Assembly: GCA_036877525.1 (NCBI GenBank)
Contig: JAZGTH010000058.1
Coordinates: 9,668,001 to 9,732,000 of the forward strand
Length of the DNA: 64,000 nucleotides
Direction: 5' to 3'
From: Chromobotia macracanthus
Taxonomy: Eukaryota > Chordata > Actinopteri > Cypriniformes > Botiidae
The position numbers were made by a program, and so were the translations under genes. The notes beneath the pieces were generated by a model that saw nothing but the letters and a program-made list of their open reading frames with translations, ran no database searches and was not told the origin of the DNA. Of the stretch, positions 56,001 through 64,000 are shown one piece after another (the first letter of the stretch is position 1; each line of letters opens with the position of its first letter).

Positions 56001-58127
56001 GGATGTGGATCGTGTCTACATTGAGGTTGCAGATGTGGAGCAAGATGCTCTTCTAGATGATGAGAAACCTGAGAGGTGTGAAAATCTTCCTTTACACCAC
56101 TTTGCAGTTCCCGGGGAGGGTACGGCCGCCCAGACATGTTCTCGAGGGGCGGAGCCTCTGGAGGAGCTACGTCTGCGGATGGAGTTCAGCACGGTGGAGG
56201 AGGAGGATGAGGAGGAGGCCCAGAAGGAGCAAGAAGAGATGGAGGCGTTAGCAGGAGGAGGAAGGAAAGAGAAGGAGGAGTCGGCGGGTGAAAAGGGGAT
56301 CGATCCGGCGAGCCTGAACCATCTGTGCAATGAGAATTTCAACAACAACAACCACCTCAGAACACAACACAGTCTCACTGTGAGTGCACACAGTCACTTA
56401 AAGGGACGGTTCACCCAAAAATGAGTTCCATGAGATGCCTTCAATTTGTTCTTTCTTTTGTGGAAGACAAAAAGGAGATTATTCAGAATGTTAGTCACCG
56501 TTCAGTGTTATATGTGATATATAACTATATATCTTATATATTATATTTAATATTTGATATATTTAATGTAAGCAATAATGTTCATACAACATCTATAAAA
56601 AAGAACTTTCAAAACATTTTTTACGTTTCTGTTCCTAAAATGGAAACATTTGAGAAACATTCTTACAACCTAAACTGGTTAGCTGGGAAAGTGTATGTTT
56701 GGAGGAACATGAAAATTGGTAAATGATGACAATTAGAATTTTATACTAACCCCAAATCTGGAGATATGTTTGGATTTAAACAGGGTAAAACATATTTTAC
56801 GGAAGTGAGAGTGTTTTTTATAGCTTAATGCAAAATCTGATTATTTATTACACACTTTTTGAATGATGTGTTCTAATTCATCGAACTGTATTTAGTTTAA
56901 ACTCTTTCTTTTTAAGTATCACTTAATAGTTGTACTAAGATTTGAATTGGAGGCTTACAGAAATGTGTTAGCCCAAAGCATGACAGAGGAATTTTATCTC
57001 CTGCCGTTTATTTTATTATATATATGCATTACAATGTATTTCTTTCTGTTCATGTTTAGGAAAGTGCCCATCTGAAGCTGCATGCTAAGGCCAGGGTTCC
57101 TCCTGACTCGCTGTTCATTTTCAAACCCAACCAGAGTGCTCTGTTAGAGGCTAACAGACGAGGCCTTGCCCCTTTACCCCTCCATGGTGTGCCCAGTATC
57201 TCCATTCAAATGCCACCCTGTGCCAACTCCACGACAGCCAAGAGTGGCCAGCCTGCCTCTGATCTGTGCCTTGATGACAATGCAATAACCACAGGACATA
57301 AATCGCTTGATGATCTTCATCAGGATCATGGGACACCAGTGCAGAACAAGGACAAGGTGGATGGAGATTTGAAGCCAGGAGAGATTGATACACAGGGTTC
57401 CTCTGCTCTACCCAGGAGTGAGAAAGAAATCAAAGGTTTGGAGAAAGCAGATGCCTCCTGCTCACCTCAAGAGACCCTGATGCAGTTGCAAAGGTCCGGC
57501 CTCGTTCGCCGTCGTACAGAGCGTTTGGAAAAACTCTCTGGTCTTTTCCAGGAGCGTGCACGCGCGAATGAGCAACGTGGCGATAGCTCCAGCAAATCTG
57601 AGGATGCATCAAACCATTCGAACAATCCTTCTGACTCATTCCACAGGTCGTTTGGAACACGGACAGATTGCTCTTCAGAAGCTCCAGTGCCATTGACGAA
57701 CGAGACTTTACTAGCTGCTTTAGGTTCTGGTGGACTGACGCCTGTCTCGTCCCCACACGGGTCTACGCTTACCCGCAGTTCCAGCAGTGACAGTCTCCGC
57801 AGCGTCCGCGGGAAACCCGGACTCGTGCGTCAACGTGCGCAGGAGATCGAGGCTCGAATGCGGCTAGCAGGACTTACTGTACCTTCTCGACTCAAGCGTT
57901 CCAACTCGCTCGCCAAACTGGGCAGCCTCACCTTCTCCTCTGAGGATTTGTGTTCGGCGTGTTCCTCCGACGCAGGAACCCTTCTCATGTTCTCGCCATC
58001 TCCGGAGCCTGAGCAATCGGTGAGCCCGGAGTGGACAAGACCATGGCCCTCTTCACCTCCTTCAACGTCTACCGGCATGGACCTCCTCAATCAAGGGGAG
58101 ACGGGGCCTGAAGAATCCAGGAGCTGA
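30635..58127 (+). CDS. ssh1: Slingshot homolog 1 (SSH1) cofilin phosphatase
   Basis: Fifteen exons: 30635-30715, 33588-33625, 44580-44680, 49300-49364, 49831-49952, 50550-50618, 50854-50919, 52082-52276, 52572-52665, 53239-53367, 54127-54173, 54447-54593, 55052-55252, 55725-56379 and 57060-58127. The phases join to 1025 aa (human SSH1 about 1049). SSH1 dephosphorylates cofilin/ADF at Ser3 and so promotes actin turnover. Domains in order: the conserved start MALVTLQRSPTPSAAS; the slingshot N-terminal region (SESFFMVKGAALFLQQG through FVDK); a DEK_C-like domain (IRNELEQQMNCNLKEYKEF); a dual-specificity phosphatase domain with Cys395 in HCKMGVSRSAS; and a long Ser/Pro/Glu-rich tail. The tail has two conserved 14-3-3-type serine motifs, LTRSSSSDS and LKRSNSLAKLGSL. 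Exon 14 encodes an acidic Glu-rich run. It diverges from dao. It is SSH1 rather than SSH2/3, judging by the tail motifs and neighbours. Confidence 0.95.
31456..31480 (+). repeat. (CA)n microsatellite
   Basis: Twelve CA units followed by a short TATA run, in ssh1 intron 1. Confidence 0.9.
31500..31587 (-). mobile_element. Family A MITE fragment, reverse
   Basis: Only the left terminal segment, ending CCTAAAATTGTTAGCTGGGA on the plus strand. Confidence 0.65.
32094..32215. repeat. Family D repeat fragment
   Basis: Shares TCTCTTCAC...ATATATCTTCTGTAAAAGGCACAGGACCATAAAATG with copies at 35386, 45017 and 51000. ssh1 intron 1. Confidence 0.5.
32738..32815 (-). repeat. SINE tail fragment
   Basis: GCATTAAGCAGATGTTTTATCC followed by AACTTACAGTGCATT is the fish SINE/L2-type tail in reverse; the tRNA head is not preserved. 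Confidence 0.55.
34455..34630 (-). mobile_element. Family A MITE, reverse, right half
   Basis: Begins near CAACAGGGAATGTTCTGAG, the complement of the family's right terminus. ssh1 intron 2. Confidence 0.6.
35386..35665. repeat. Family D repeat, longest copy
   Basis: Runs from GATTTTTTTCCAGAAACAT through GGAGGAGGCGTGGCTTTGG to TGCCTACCCTACCTTTAAA. The five copies in the window overlap only partly, so the true ends are unclear. ssh1 intron 2. Confidence 0.55.
36211..36492. mobile_element. Family B MITE, copy 2
   Basis: TTAAGGGGACAATTCATCC at the left, ATTTTGGGTCTCTAA at the right, with the inner CCCTCATGTCATTCCAAACC and its complement. The GTATGGACACAAAACC loop is unique. ssh1 intron 2. Confidence 0.7.
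37046..37347 (+). mobile_element. Family A MITE, complete
   Basis: From CCTAGCTAACAGTTTAAGG to TTTGTTACCTGGGA, about 300 bp with both ends. ssh1 intron 2. Confidence 0.75.
37672..37965 (+). mobile_element. Family A MITE
   Basis: About 320 bp after the previous copy in the same orientation. Ends TCCCTGTTAGCTAGGA; the left end is partly lost. Confidence 0.7.
38855..38968. repeat. Family D repeat fragment, right part
   Basis: TTGGAGGAGGCGTGACTTTGG to GCCTACCCTACCATTCAA. ssh1 intron 2. Confidence 0.5.
40240..40472 (+). promoter_or_regulatory. Candidate internal promoter and 5' UTR for the alternative ssh1 exon
   Basis: A GA-rich stretch (40255-40285) is followed by GC-richer sequence with GCGTCAGCGCG, quite unlike the surrounding AT-rich intron. 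It lies immediately before the ATG at 40473. No TATA box. The call rests on base composition and position. Confidence 0.4.
40473..40570 (+). CDS. ssh1: Probable alternative first coding exon of ssh1
   Basis: An ATG-initiated open stretch of 32 codons plus two bases stops exactly at a strong donor (CACAT|GTGAGT). It is in phase 2, the same phase as exon 2, so it can splice directly to the exon at 44580 and read ...QIYHI-LSESFFMVKG. It would replace the MALVTLQRSP start and exon 2 with a peptide beginning MHLVMDSCQDVV and including LKMLPYFVENAF. A second in-frame ATG (40485) would give MDSCQDVV. A GA- and GC-rich leader precedes it. The amino acids look protein-like (amphipathic, no low complexity). 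I do not recognise the peptide in a known isoform, so expression is inferred from phase, donor and composition. Confidence 0.6.
41797..41950 (+). mobile_element. Family A MITE, left half
   Basis: CCCAGCCAACAATTTTAGG to GGTTATAAAAAC. The right half is missing. ssh1 intron 2. Confidence 0.65.
43118..43200 (-). repeat. SINE fragment
   Basis: TTTTATCCAAACCACCTTTAG tail next to TCCTGGGACTCGAACTCCGG, the complement of a tRNA-type B box. ssh1 intron 2. Confidence 0.55.
43508..43706 (+). mobile_element. Family A MITE with internal deletion
   Basis: Left block TAGGTTGTAAGAATGTTTCC joins directly to the right half; ends TCCATGTTAGCTGGGGA. ssh1 intron 2. Confidence 0.65.
43948..44269 (-). mobile_element. 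Family A MITE, reverse, complete
   Basis: From CCTGGCTAACAGGGGACG to CCTAAAATTGTTAGCTGGG, about 320 bp. ssh1 intron 2, ending about 300 bp before exon 3. Confidence 0.75.
44448..44512 (+). repeat. SINE tail, plus orientation
   Basis: TTGTAAGTCGCTTTGGATAA followed by AAGCGTCTGCTAAATGAATA and AAATGTAAATGTA repeats is the typical fish SINE/L2 3' end with its short tandem tail. It lies about 70 bp before ssh1 exon 3. Confidence 0.7.
44765..44830. mobile_element. Family B MITE fragment
   Basis: Only the ATTAACTCACCCTCATGTC part is preserved. ssh1 intron 3. Confidence 0.4.
45015..45330. repeat. Family D repeat copy
   Basis: GTTATGCTGGTTGGAAGTCTC through GAAGCGTGGCTTTGGAGAGA to a pyrimidine-rich end. 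ssh1 intron 3. Confidence 0.5.
45586..45678 (+). repeat. (GT)n microsatellite, about 46 units
   Basis: A perfect GT run of 93 bp in ssh1 intron 3. Open frames on both strands across it are Val/Cys or His/Thr artefacts. Confidence 0.97.
46411..46492 (-). mobile_element. Family A MITE fragment, reverse
   Basis: Left terminal piece ending AAATTGTTAGCTGGG. Confidence 0.55.
48360..48543 (+). mobile_element. Family A MITE, right half
   Basis: TTATTGCTTGGTTCTAATAAC to TCCCTGTTAGTTGGG. ssh1 intron 3. Confidence 0.6.
48911..49237 (+). mobile_element. Family A MITE, best complete copy
   Basis: Both ends and all internal blocks are present: CCCAGCTAACAATTTTAGG at the left and CCCTGTTATCTGGGA at the right, with many near-palindromic GTTCTAC/GTAGAAC-like steps between. 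It ends about 60 bp before ssh1 exon 4. Confidence 0.8.
50055..50195. mobile_element. Relative of family A
   Basis: CCAGCAAACATTCCTCTAACG to CAAAAATTGTTAGCTGGGA. It shares the termini but has a different interior with GAACGTTCTGGCAACC. ssh1 intron 5. Confidence 0.45.
51000..51135. repeat. Family D repeat fragment
   Basis: GATTTCTTCCAGAAACATTT to GGGCAAAGGACCGTAAA. ssh1 intron 7. Confidence 0.5.
51658..52004. mobile_element. Family C MITE, copy 3
   Basis: CCTGCAATCCTTAACGTTTG at the left and AAAGTTACGGATTGTAGCTT at the right, a clear terminal inverted repeat. ssh1 intron 7, ending about 80 bp before exon 8. Confidence 0.7.
52678..53176 (+). repeat. Purine-rich minisatellite filling ssh1 intron 9
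   Basis: About 20-25 units of GGGCACACGAGAGAG with a variable (GA)n stretch, starting 12 bp after the exon 9 donor and ending about 60 bp before exon 10. Nearly all purine apart from the CAC motif. Long reading frames occur on both strands but consist only of Arg/Glu/Gly/His/Thr or Ser/Leu/Cys/Pro repeats. Confidence 0.95.
53621..53948 (+). mobile_element. Family A MITE, complete
   Basis: CACAGCTAACAATTTTAGG to TCCCTACTATCTGGGA. ssh1 intron 10. Confidence 0.75.
54011..54040 (+). repeat. (AT)n microsatellite
   Basis: ATTC triplet-like steps lead into a 26 bp AT run in ssh1 intron 10. Confidence 0.85.
54620..54892. mobile_element. Family C MITE, best copy
   Basis: TTAAAGCTGCAATCCGTAAC at the left and GTTACGGATTGCAGCTTTAA at the right form a perfect 20 bp terminal inverted repeat, about 273 bp overall. 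TTAA is at both tips. ssh1 intron 12. Confidence 0.85.
55325..55624. mobile_element. Family B MITE, copy 3
   Basis: TTAAAGGGACAGTGCACCC to GGGTGAACTGTCTCTTTAA, with the inner Alu-length palindrome around CATCTATGGGTGCC. ssh1 intron 13, inserted 70 bp after exon 13. Confidence 0.8.
56397..56426 (+). mobile_element. Family B MITE terminal fragment at an exon edge
   Basis: TTAAAGGGACGGTTCACCC lies only 18 bp downstream of the ssh1 exon 14 donor. Confidence 0.6.
56482..56690 (-). mobile_element. Family A MITE, reverse, internally deleted
   Basis: Ends in CTTACAACCTAAACTGGTTA then GCTGGGA. ssh1 intron 14. Confidence 0.65.
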
Positions 58128-61100
58128 TGTAATAATTCGCGATTTTAGTGCAACACTACCTTTAGTTTCAGTTTTAGCTAGAGTTGTGCAATCATGTTAT
58201 TGGGACAGATATTTATATATTTCTGGAACATTTGAGTCACATGGGAATATTTGCCATCCACAGAAGACCCTTGGAGAGAATAAACGATGGAGAGAATTCC
58301 TTTAAAAAAACTTATTAATGATAAACGTATAATATTTAAGGAATAGGTGTCCAAAATTTCAAGACAGCTTTTTATTGCATGGAATCCAAATGGAGGTGCA
58401 TTGCCCATGTTTATGTGAAAGACTGGCGATGGTTTTTAATATTTCTGCTGTCTCTCACCAGTCCTGCTGTTCTGAAAGCAAAACAAGCAGCCACAAACCC
58501 AAAAGCTGTTAGAGAAAGAGTCAAAATAAACCATTGTGTAATGTTTCCATCAGTCCACCCTTTATCGTACTATAAATCACTTATTTGTAGCCCTGAATGA
58601 GTCACAAGTCCTTCATACATGGTCACAAATTTGAAAAGGGTTTAAAACCACACTCCCCACTGAGCTGTCATTTCCTGACTGTACAGTAAAAGGAAATAGA
58701 CTGCCTGCTTGATTAGGAAAGTTCTTTGTGTGCTGATAGACATTATGAATGTGCACAAGAATCCATATATTTCTCTTTAATCATACGCAAACACTGATCC
58801 TTTATATACAGGCTTCAAACCAATACCTCATACCAACACCGTAATGTCTGTAGGCCAGACCAGGGCTGCCCCTCACATTCCTGGGGACCCGGGACAAAAT
58901 ATTTGTGGGGCTTCTTTGTCACAGAGACACAGATTACAAAACAGAATCACTGGCAACACTTCCGTTTTCATATAGCTATGTGTGTGTCTGGAGGGTCATT
59001 AAGACCAAAAGTTGGTGTTGGACCACCAAGAGCAGGTTTATATTTAGATTCTTTTTTATACTTGATGAGGGCGGTCTGAAAGACAATCATGTGGAAGGAA
59101 AGTCGAGCACCTCACGCACTCAGTCTGAGATGAATTGAATAGCTGCTGTTCTCATTTTCACTCAAACACTCACAGATGCTGTTGATGTTCTGCTGAAGAA
59201 TGTGACTGTCTGTTGCTGTATTTAAGACTTGCTGGATTTCAGTTCTGGAGAAAATAAAGCAGTAGGGTTTTTAGGAAATACATTAGTCACTGTTGGTCGC
59301 TTTACTGTTACAGTTAATAACACACATAATTGTTATAAAATTACATTAGCAGAACAGCAGCTTTATCTTTCCAAAGTAAAGAGAGACTGTTATGTTTTTT
59401 AAATAAAAAAATCCATAAAATTCCTAAGATAGTGGCTCCATGGGAAAATGTGGGAAATCTTGGAATGCTGAGAAACAGCAGATCAGTTTGCTGTTTTATG
59501 ATGTTTCACCATTTTGTTTCAAATTGATGTCACAGTCAGTTTTCCATAATAAATAAGGTAAGATGGAATGGCCCTTTAACCCGGTCTTTACAGAAACAGA
59601 CTAAAAATAATTGCTCTAATGCCGAGATCAGACAACAGTCACATTTACAACACAAAGATTTTCCATAATTATGGAAACTGCTTAACTGTACAAAACTGCT
59701 TGGGTGTTTACGTAGATGAATTTCATAAAACATGTCCTTATCACATTTTCCCAGCAAAATATCAAGTAAATTTGTTTGTAATATCCATTACTTTGTTTCT
59801 CATTATTGTAATGCAATAATTTTATACTGCATTGCATTAAAAAAAAACTTTAATAAGATGTGCAATGATTTTTGTAAATAATATATTAATCTCTATTCAG
59901 ATTACAGTAGTAAAGAAAGAGCTTAACAACAATAAAAATTAAGAGGGGGTGCAATTCAAATAGTTTTGACTACAGACTTCGTTTTTTAGCCAAATCTAAT
60001 TTCTTTTTTCTTTTGATTTGGAGGTAAAATATGATCTGGATGTGTTTTTGATTATTGACGCGAGATTCACTACTATGTCTGAATACACCTTCCATAGCAG
60101 CTAATGTCATCACAGGAGCTTGGATAACTAACACACGTTGGTGTTACTCCATCAGTCCGACTGTTTCATGACATCGTTTACATTCTGGTATCAACAAGCC
60201 CTTATTTAGTGATCAGATTTAGCCAATTACAACATGCGTTGTAGTATTTGAGGTTAATTATGCAGCATAGTTTTCTGAAATATTTTAAACTGATGTGATA
60301 CGTTTATCTGCGCTGTTACGTTGAGTTTGAGCAACTAGGAATGATGCGAGTGATGCTGATATGTGTGTGTGTGCACAAACAGTGATGCTATTACTGTAAA
60401 CTATTGGCTGTGTGTGTGTGTGTGTTTCAGTGTTAAAGACATGAGCAGACTCATAGCAAACATGCAGTCTCCACCTCCACACAGAGATGCACACAGCAAT
60501 ACACTGTATGTAAATATGCTGGTCATAAAGTTTGGTGTTATGGTACTTGTATCTAAGTCAGTTCTTCACATGAAACACTTCCTGTCATCTGTACATTTTT
60601 GCCTGCGAGTTTGCATGGATGATTTTTTCATTGAATGAGGATTTCATTTAGCACCATTATTATTTAATTTTCCCCTATGAGGCTCAAACGTAAGGACAAA
60701 ACCTGGTAAATTGTGAACTAAACAGAGCTATAAGCCAGAAAAATGTTTTGTGTCGAACTGCTATTTATCTCCTTTTTGAAGGGAAATGTACACAGGGTGA
60801 AGCGACAAACTGTGCCCCCAAGATTTTGGGATGTATGCCATATTGAAGTCAAATTTGAGTCTGAGATTACAGAGCAAGTGTTGTTGATTGTCTACGTTGT
60901 CTTGTATCATCCACATCGAGTGCCTTACCCAGAAGCACTAGAGGCATTGTCCTGTACTGATCACCATCTGAAAATGTTGCACTTGCAGGCAGAGGAGGAG
61001 GTGGATGTTGTGGACATATTTTGTAGCCGGCACCATTTTTGTGACATGCACTGCTAAATTGTATTGTTGTAATAGTGAAAACAGAAATAGATTTTTTGTT

Positions 61101-61610
61101 TACGTTTGACGTTTCCTTTGTCTCAAAGCAAGTGGAAGCGAATGCAAACTCATGAGAGACGTTGGAGTGGAGTTGCCTTTCCAGACAGAGTGAGGAAGGA
61201 TTTTATGCTAATCAAGTACAAAGTGACGACCAAAGTTCTGTGTTAATGATCAATATTGACCGCCACATGCTGTTGCTTAAGTGCAGCCGTAGATTCAAGC
61301 TTTCACCAGCTCTTCAACTGAGAGAGGTGAACAAATCATAACGTTACACTGAATGTTCTTAAATCATCCATCTATAGACTTTTTCTGTAGGTTTTCTGTG
61401 AATAAGCAATGCTGTTGAATTGCAGTGATCACAAATTAGCAATGTGCTCTCTCTGCCCTTCATCTGTGGTTACTATTGTAATTGCTTTTAAGTATGCAGT
61501 ACTTCTTTGTACTGCAGAGTTGCTGTAGTTTCGATGCATATTGCACTTTGTACGTTTTGTTGAAACAATGTACTGTATGTGTTTATTATGGGAATAAACT
61601 TTTACATTCA
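58128..61610 (+). other. Probable long ssh1 3' untranslated region
   Basis: No coding exon is recognisable after the ssh1 stop. AATAAA occurs at about 58279, 58525, 59252 and 61593, so several 3' ends are possible. A 104-codon open frame at 60743-61057 has no family features. Mammalian SSH1 also has a long 3' UTR; the extent here is inferred. Confidence 0.5.
61593..61598 (+). terminator. Candidate distal ssh1 polyadenylation signal
   Basis: AATAAA followed by a TTTTACATTCAGTTTTCTC T-rich stretch, the best downstream context among the candidates. Confidence 0.45.
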
Positions 61611-63313
61611 GTTTTCTCATTGCTTTTTCTTTTAATGAATCAGGGTATACAGTTCTAAAAAGCAACAATTAAACACAAAGTCAAATTGCCTGCTGTAAAA
61701 AATTACCATTGGTGGCTCAAAAAGAATCAGTTTCTGTGCTGTAATCGGTTGACTGGTTTTAAATGTAGTATTATGACATCAAAAGTCGCCATCTGTGCTC
61801 TGTCTGTATTTTCTGGCATGGCTGCGCAGCTAGAGCAGCCAGCTTATGCAACTGGCCACATCTGCATGCGTGCATGACATCAAACAGAGGTTTTACTGCA
61901 GAGCTTTGAGGCTGTAGGAAAGACACTAAACCCATCCCGAAGAGTTGCTGTAGATCAACTATTGCTTTTTTATTAATACATGTATTAAAAAAAACTATAG
62001 CCCAGACAGATCATATTTACATTTTTTTTAATCTACAGATTACTAATGTCTCTAGCAGGCACTAATAATTAAAAGTCATAAAGTAATTTAGTGCTCCTAA
62101 GAAGTTTATAACCACTGAAGCTGCAAAATGAATATAACTGATCACAAAACATCAAACCCAGTGGCATCTGCAACCAAATAATGTCAAAGCGTTCTCAGAA
62201 CCATTTCACTGGTTCTGTGATTACTTTTAACCACCAGGTCACATGATCATTTTAATGGGTGTATGATGTCATTTCCTCTTGCGTTTACACAGTGTTCAAG
62301 CAGGAAAACTACAGGTATATTAACTATGAGCATGATCCAGATTTGACAACCAGTTAGTGATCTAAGCCAGTGATAACATCTGCAACAATATCTCCTGATG
62401 ATCACTTTTAAACTACACCATGACCTTCTGTCTCCAGCTTTTGTCTGGCCTGTTTTCTCTCTTCAAATTCAGTGTCTATTGAGCTGCATGCTGGAGTCAT
62501 TTCTCCCTTATTATCTGAGAGAGAATCAGAGCATCCTGTTATGATGGTTGTCATGGCAGCCAGGCACAAAACAGGCGGATTTATACGGTTCTGTTCCCTT
62601 GTTTTTCAGCCTCTAATTGGACAAACTGTAGTCATTTTTTACTGTATGGTCTCAACATCTTGCAAAAAATACTAGCTACATTGCTCTCACTATTGACCAT
62701 TATATTGAGACTTGTGCATCATTGTGAGCAGTTTGTGTAACTGACTGGTATCAAACCGAGTCATGTCTCATCCACATACTTGTTGGCAACGTTTAGCAGT
62801 GAAGTTAACCTGGTAAATTGTAATGAATGATCAATTAAAACCTAAAAGTCATGAGTAATTAAATTGGATGAATACGACAAAGAAAATATATAATAAAGAA
62901 ACAATAATGAAAATACATGATTAGTTGCTCAAAGTATGACACTTTGTTTGTCCCGTCTACTTGTTACCATGAATGTCAGCATCTTAGTTTCATTTTAGAA
63001 GTATTTTTATATTATTATAGGTCATGGTTTTGGTCATTTTTGTTGCTACTATTTTTAGAGAAAGCACAAAGCCTCAAAAAAACCCTCATTTTTGTGTTGC
63101 ATCATTACACCCTTGATGGAATGCATTGTTGGTTTGGATTAAAGCGGTGCATCACAGAACATTTATTATGTAAAAACAAAAAACTGGATTGAGCACAGAG
63201 ATTCTTGTGACCTACTAAGTAGTAGTTTGGGGATGTCATGTCTTTGGTTTGAGAAATAAACTGGAGGCATTAAGACTTTGTCAAAACCTAATATTAATAA
63301 TAATAATAATAAT
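61611..63313. other. Intergenic sequence without recognisable gene
   Basis: AT-rich, only short open frames. No exon of the mammalian neighbour CORO1C could be recognised on either strand. Confidence 0.5.
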
Positions 63314-63315
63314 AA
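63283..63315 (+). repeat. (AAT)n microsatellite
   Basis: About nine AAT units directly abutting the left end of a family C element. Confidence 0.85.
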
Positions 63316-63621
63316 AGCTGAAATCTGTAACTTTTGTTTCTTTTGTTTTTGTTTTGTATCTACTACAATCTGTTTAAAACATAAAATTACAGGTCACTTT
63401 ATGTACTTTGCATTATGTATATTGAAGTCAGATCAAGCCAAACTGACTGATTTTCTGGGAAAGCACACTAAACAGCTCAAGTTATAAATCATTATTATAA
63501 ACTTACCAATAATCGAGATAAGGTAAGGAGACAGTTTGAACACTGATCTGTCATGTATTTGCCCAGTAACTGATTTTTTTATTATTGTTAAACCAAAAAG
63601 TTACATTTTGCAGCTTTAAAT
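63314..63621. mobile_element. Family C MITE, copy 5
   Basis: AAAGCTGAAATCTGTAAC to AAAGTTACATTTTGCAGCTT, with the TTTCTGGGAAAGCACAC block inside. Confidence 0.7.
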
Positions 63622-64000
63622 CAAAGCTTTTTAAAGAGGCTTACCAGAAAATTACAACTCTACCATTTTGTGTTAGAGTCAATTCTCCTGTTCTGTTCAT
63701 TAATTCTCATGTTCCTCATTATTGTCATTATCAATTCTTGTTTAGGTTAATTAGTCTCACCTTAGTAACTAATAATGTTCACCTGTGTCTTGCTCAGTTT
63801 GCTCTTATGTCACGAGTGCATGTTCTCTATGTTTTTCTATTCTGTTCTTGTTCCTGATTTATTCTAGTAAAGTTTATTTTATGCTATTGTCTGTGTTAAG
63901 CATCCTTTAGCTTACCTGCTACATGTGACAATTTGACCAGTTAACCTTAATAATTTAAATACATTTAACTAAAATAACTAAATAAATAAATTTTAAGAAG
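63622..64000. other. Window end, no feature seen
   Basis: AT-rich sequence with one pyrimidine-rich open frame of no protein character. Confidence 0.5.

Noticed and set aside
60743..61057. 104-codon plus-strand frame
   Set aside because: No signal peptide, domain or splice partner that I can see, and it lies in the presumed ssh1 3' UTR.

Overview
The window looks like nuclear DNA of a ray-finned fish, most likely a cyprinid (carp/danio lineage). It is AT-rich and has vertebrate split genes with GT-AG introns, short teleost-type introns mixed with long ones, tRNA-derived SINEs, many small palindromic DNA-transposon remnants, long (AT)n and (GT)n microsatellites and several minisatellites. There is no operon structure, CRISPR array or prokaryotic gene. 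The species call rests on protein resemblance, gene order and repeat style, not on a database search.

Six protein-coding genes were reconstructed exon by exon. From left to right they are isg15 (+, 961-1425), pxmp2 (-, 2514-4858, 5 exons, 194 aa), usp30 (-, 6115-10346, 13 exons, 504 aa), svop (+, 12391-23943, 16 exons, about 549 aa), dao (-, 25834-28905, 10 exons, 347 aa) and ssh1 (+, 30635-58127, 15 exons, 1025 aa). The block usp30-svop-dao-ssh1 keeps the order known from mammals (human 12q24). isg15 and pxmp2 lie beside it here. Exon phases add up exactly for every gene except svop, where one coding exon is one base short.

Layout: 1-960 holds isg15 upstream sequence with an exact interferon-stimulated response element, two NF-kB-like sites and a TATA-like box. 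isg15 and pxmp2 converge, with facing poly(A) signals about 33 bp apart, and svop and dao repeat this arrangement (about 30 bp). usp30 and svop diverge from about 2 kb that contains a 1.1 kb minisatellite. svop intron 1 carries a recent 2,293 bp tandem duplication. dao and ssh1 diverge across a 1.7 kb GC-rich interval. ssh1 has 2.9 kb and 11 kb first introns, and the second holds a probable alternative first exon at 40473-40570. From 58128 to about 61610 the sequence fits a long ssh1 3' UTR. The rest to 64000 shows no gene.

Functionally this is a set of neighbours, not a pathway: an antiviral ubiquitin-like modifier (ISG15), a peroxisomal membrane channel (PXMP2), a mitochondrial/peroxisomal outer-membrane deubiquitinase (USP30), a synaptic-vesicle transporter-like protein (SVOP), a peroxisomal D-amino-acid oxidase (DAO) and a cofilin phosphatase (SSH1). 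Three of the six act at or in peroxisomes. The best leads for a second look are the single-base frameshift in svop exon 5, the alternative ssh1 first exon, the readable 93 bp intron inside the USP30 catalytic domain, the svop intron-1 duplication, the frame-mixing minisatellite between usp30 and svop, and a palindromic transposon family with about 18 copies.
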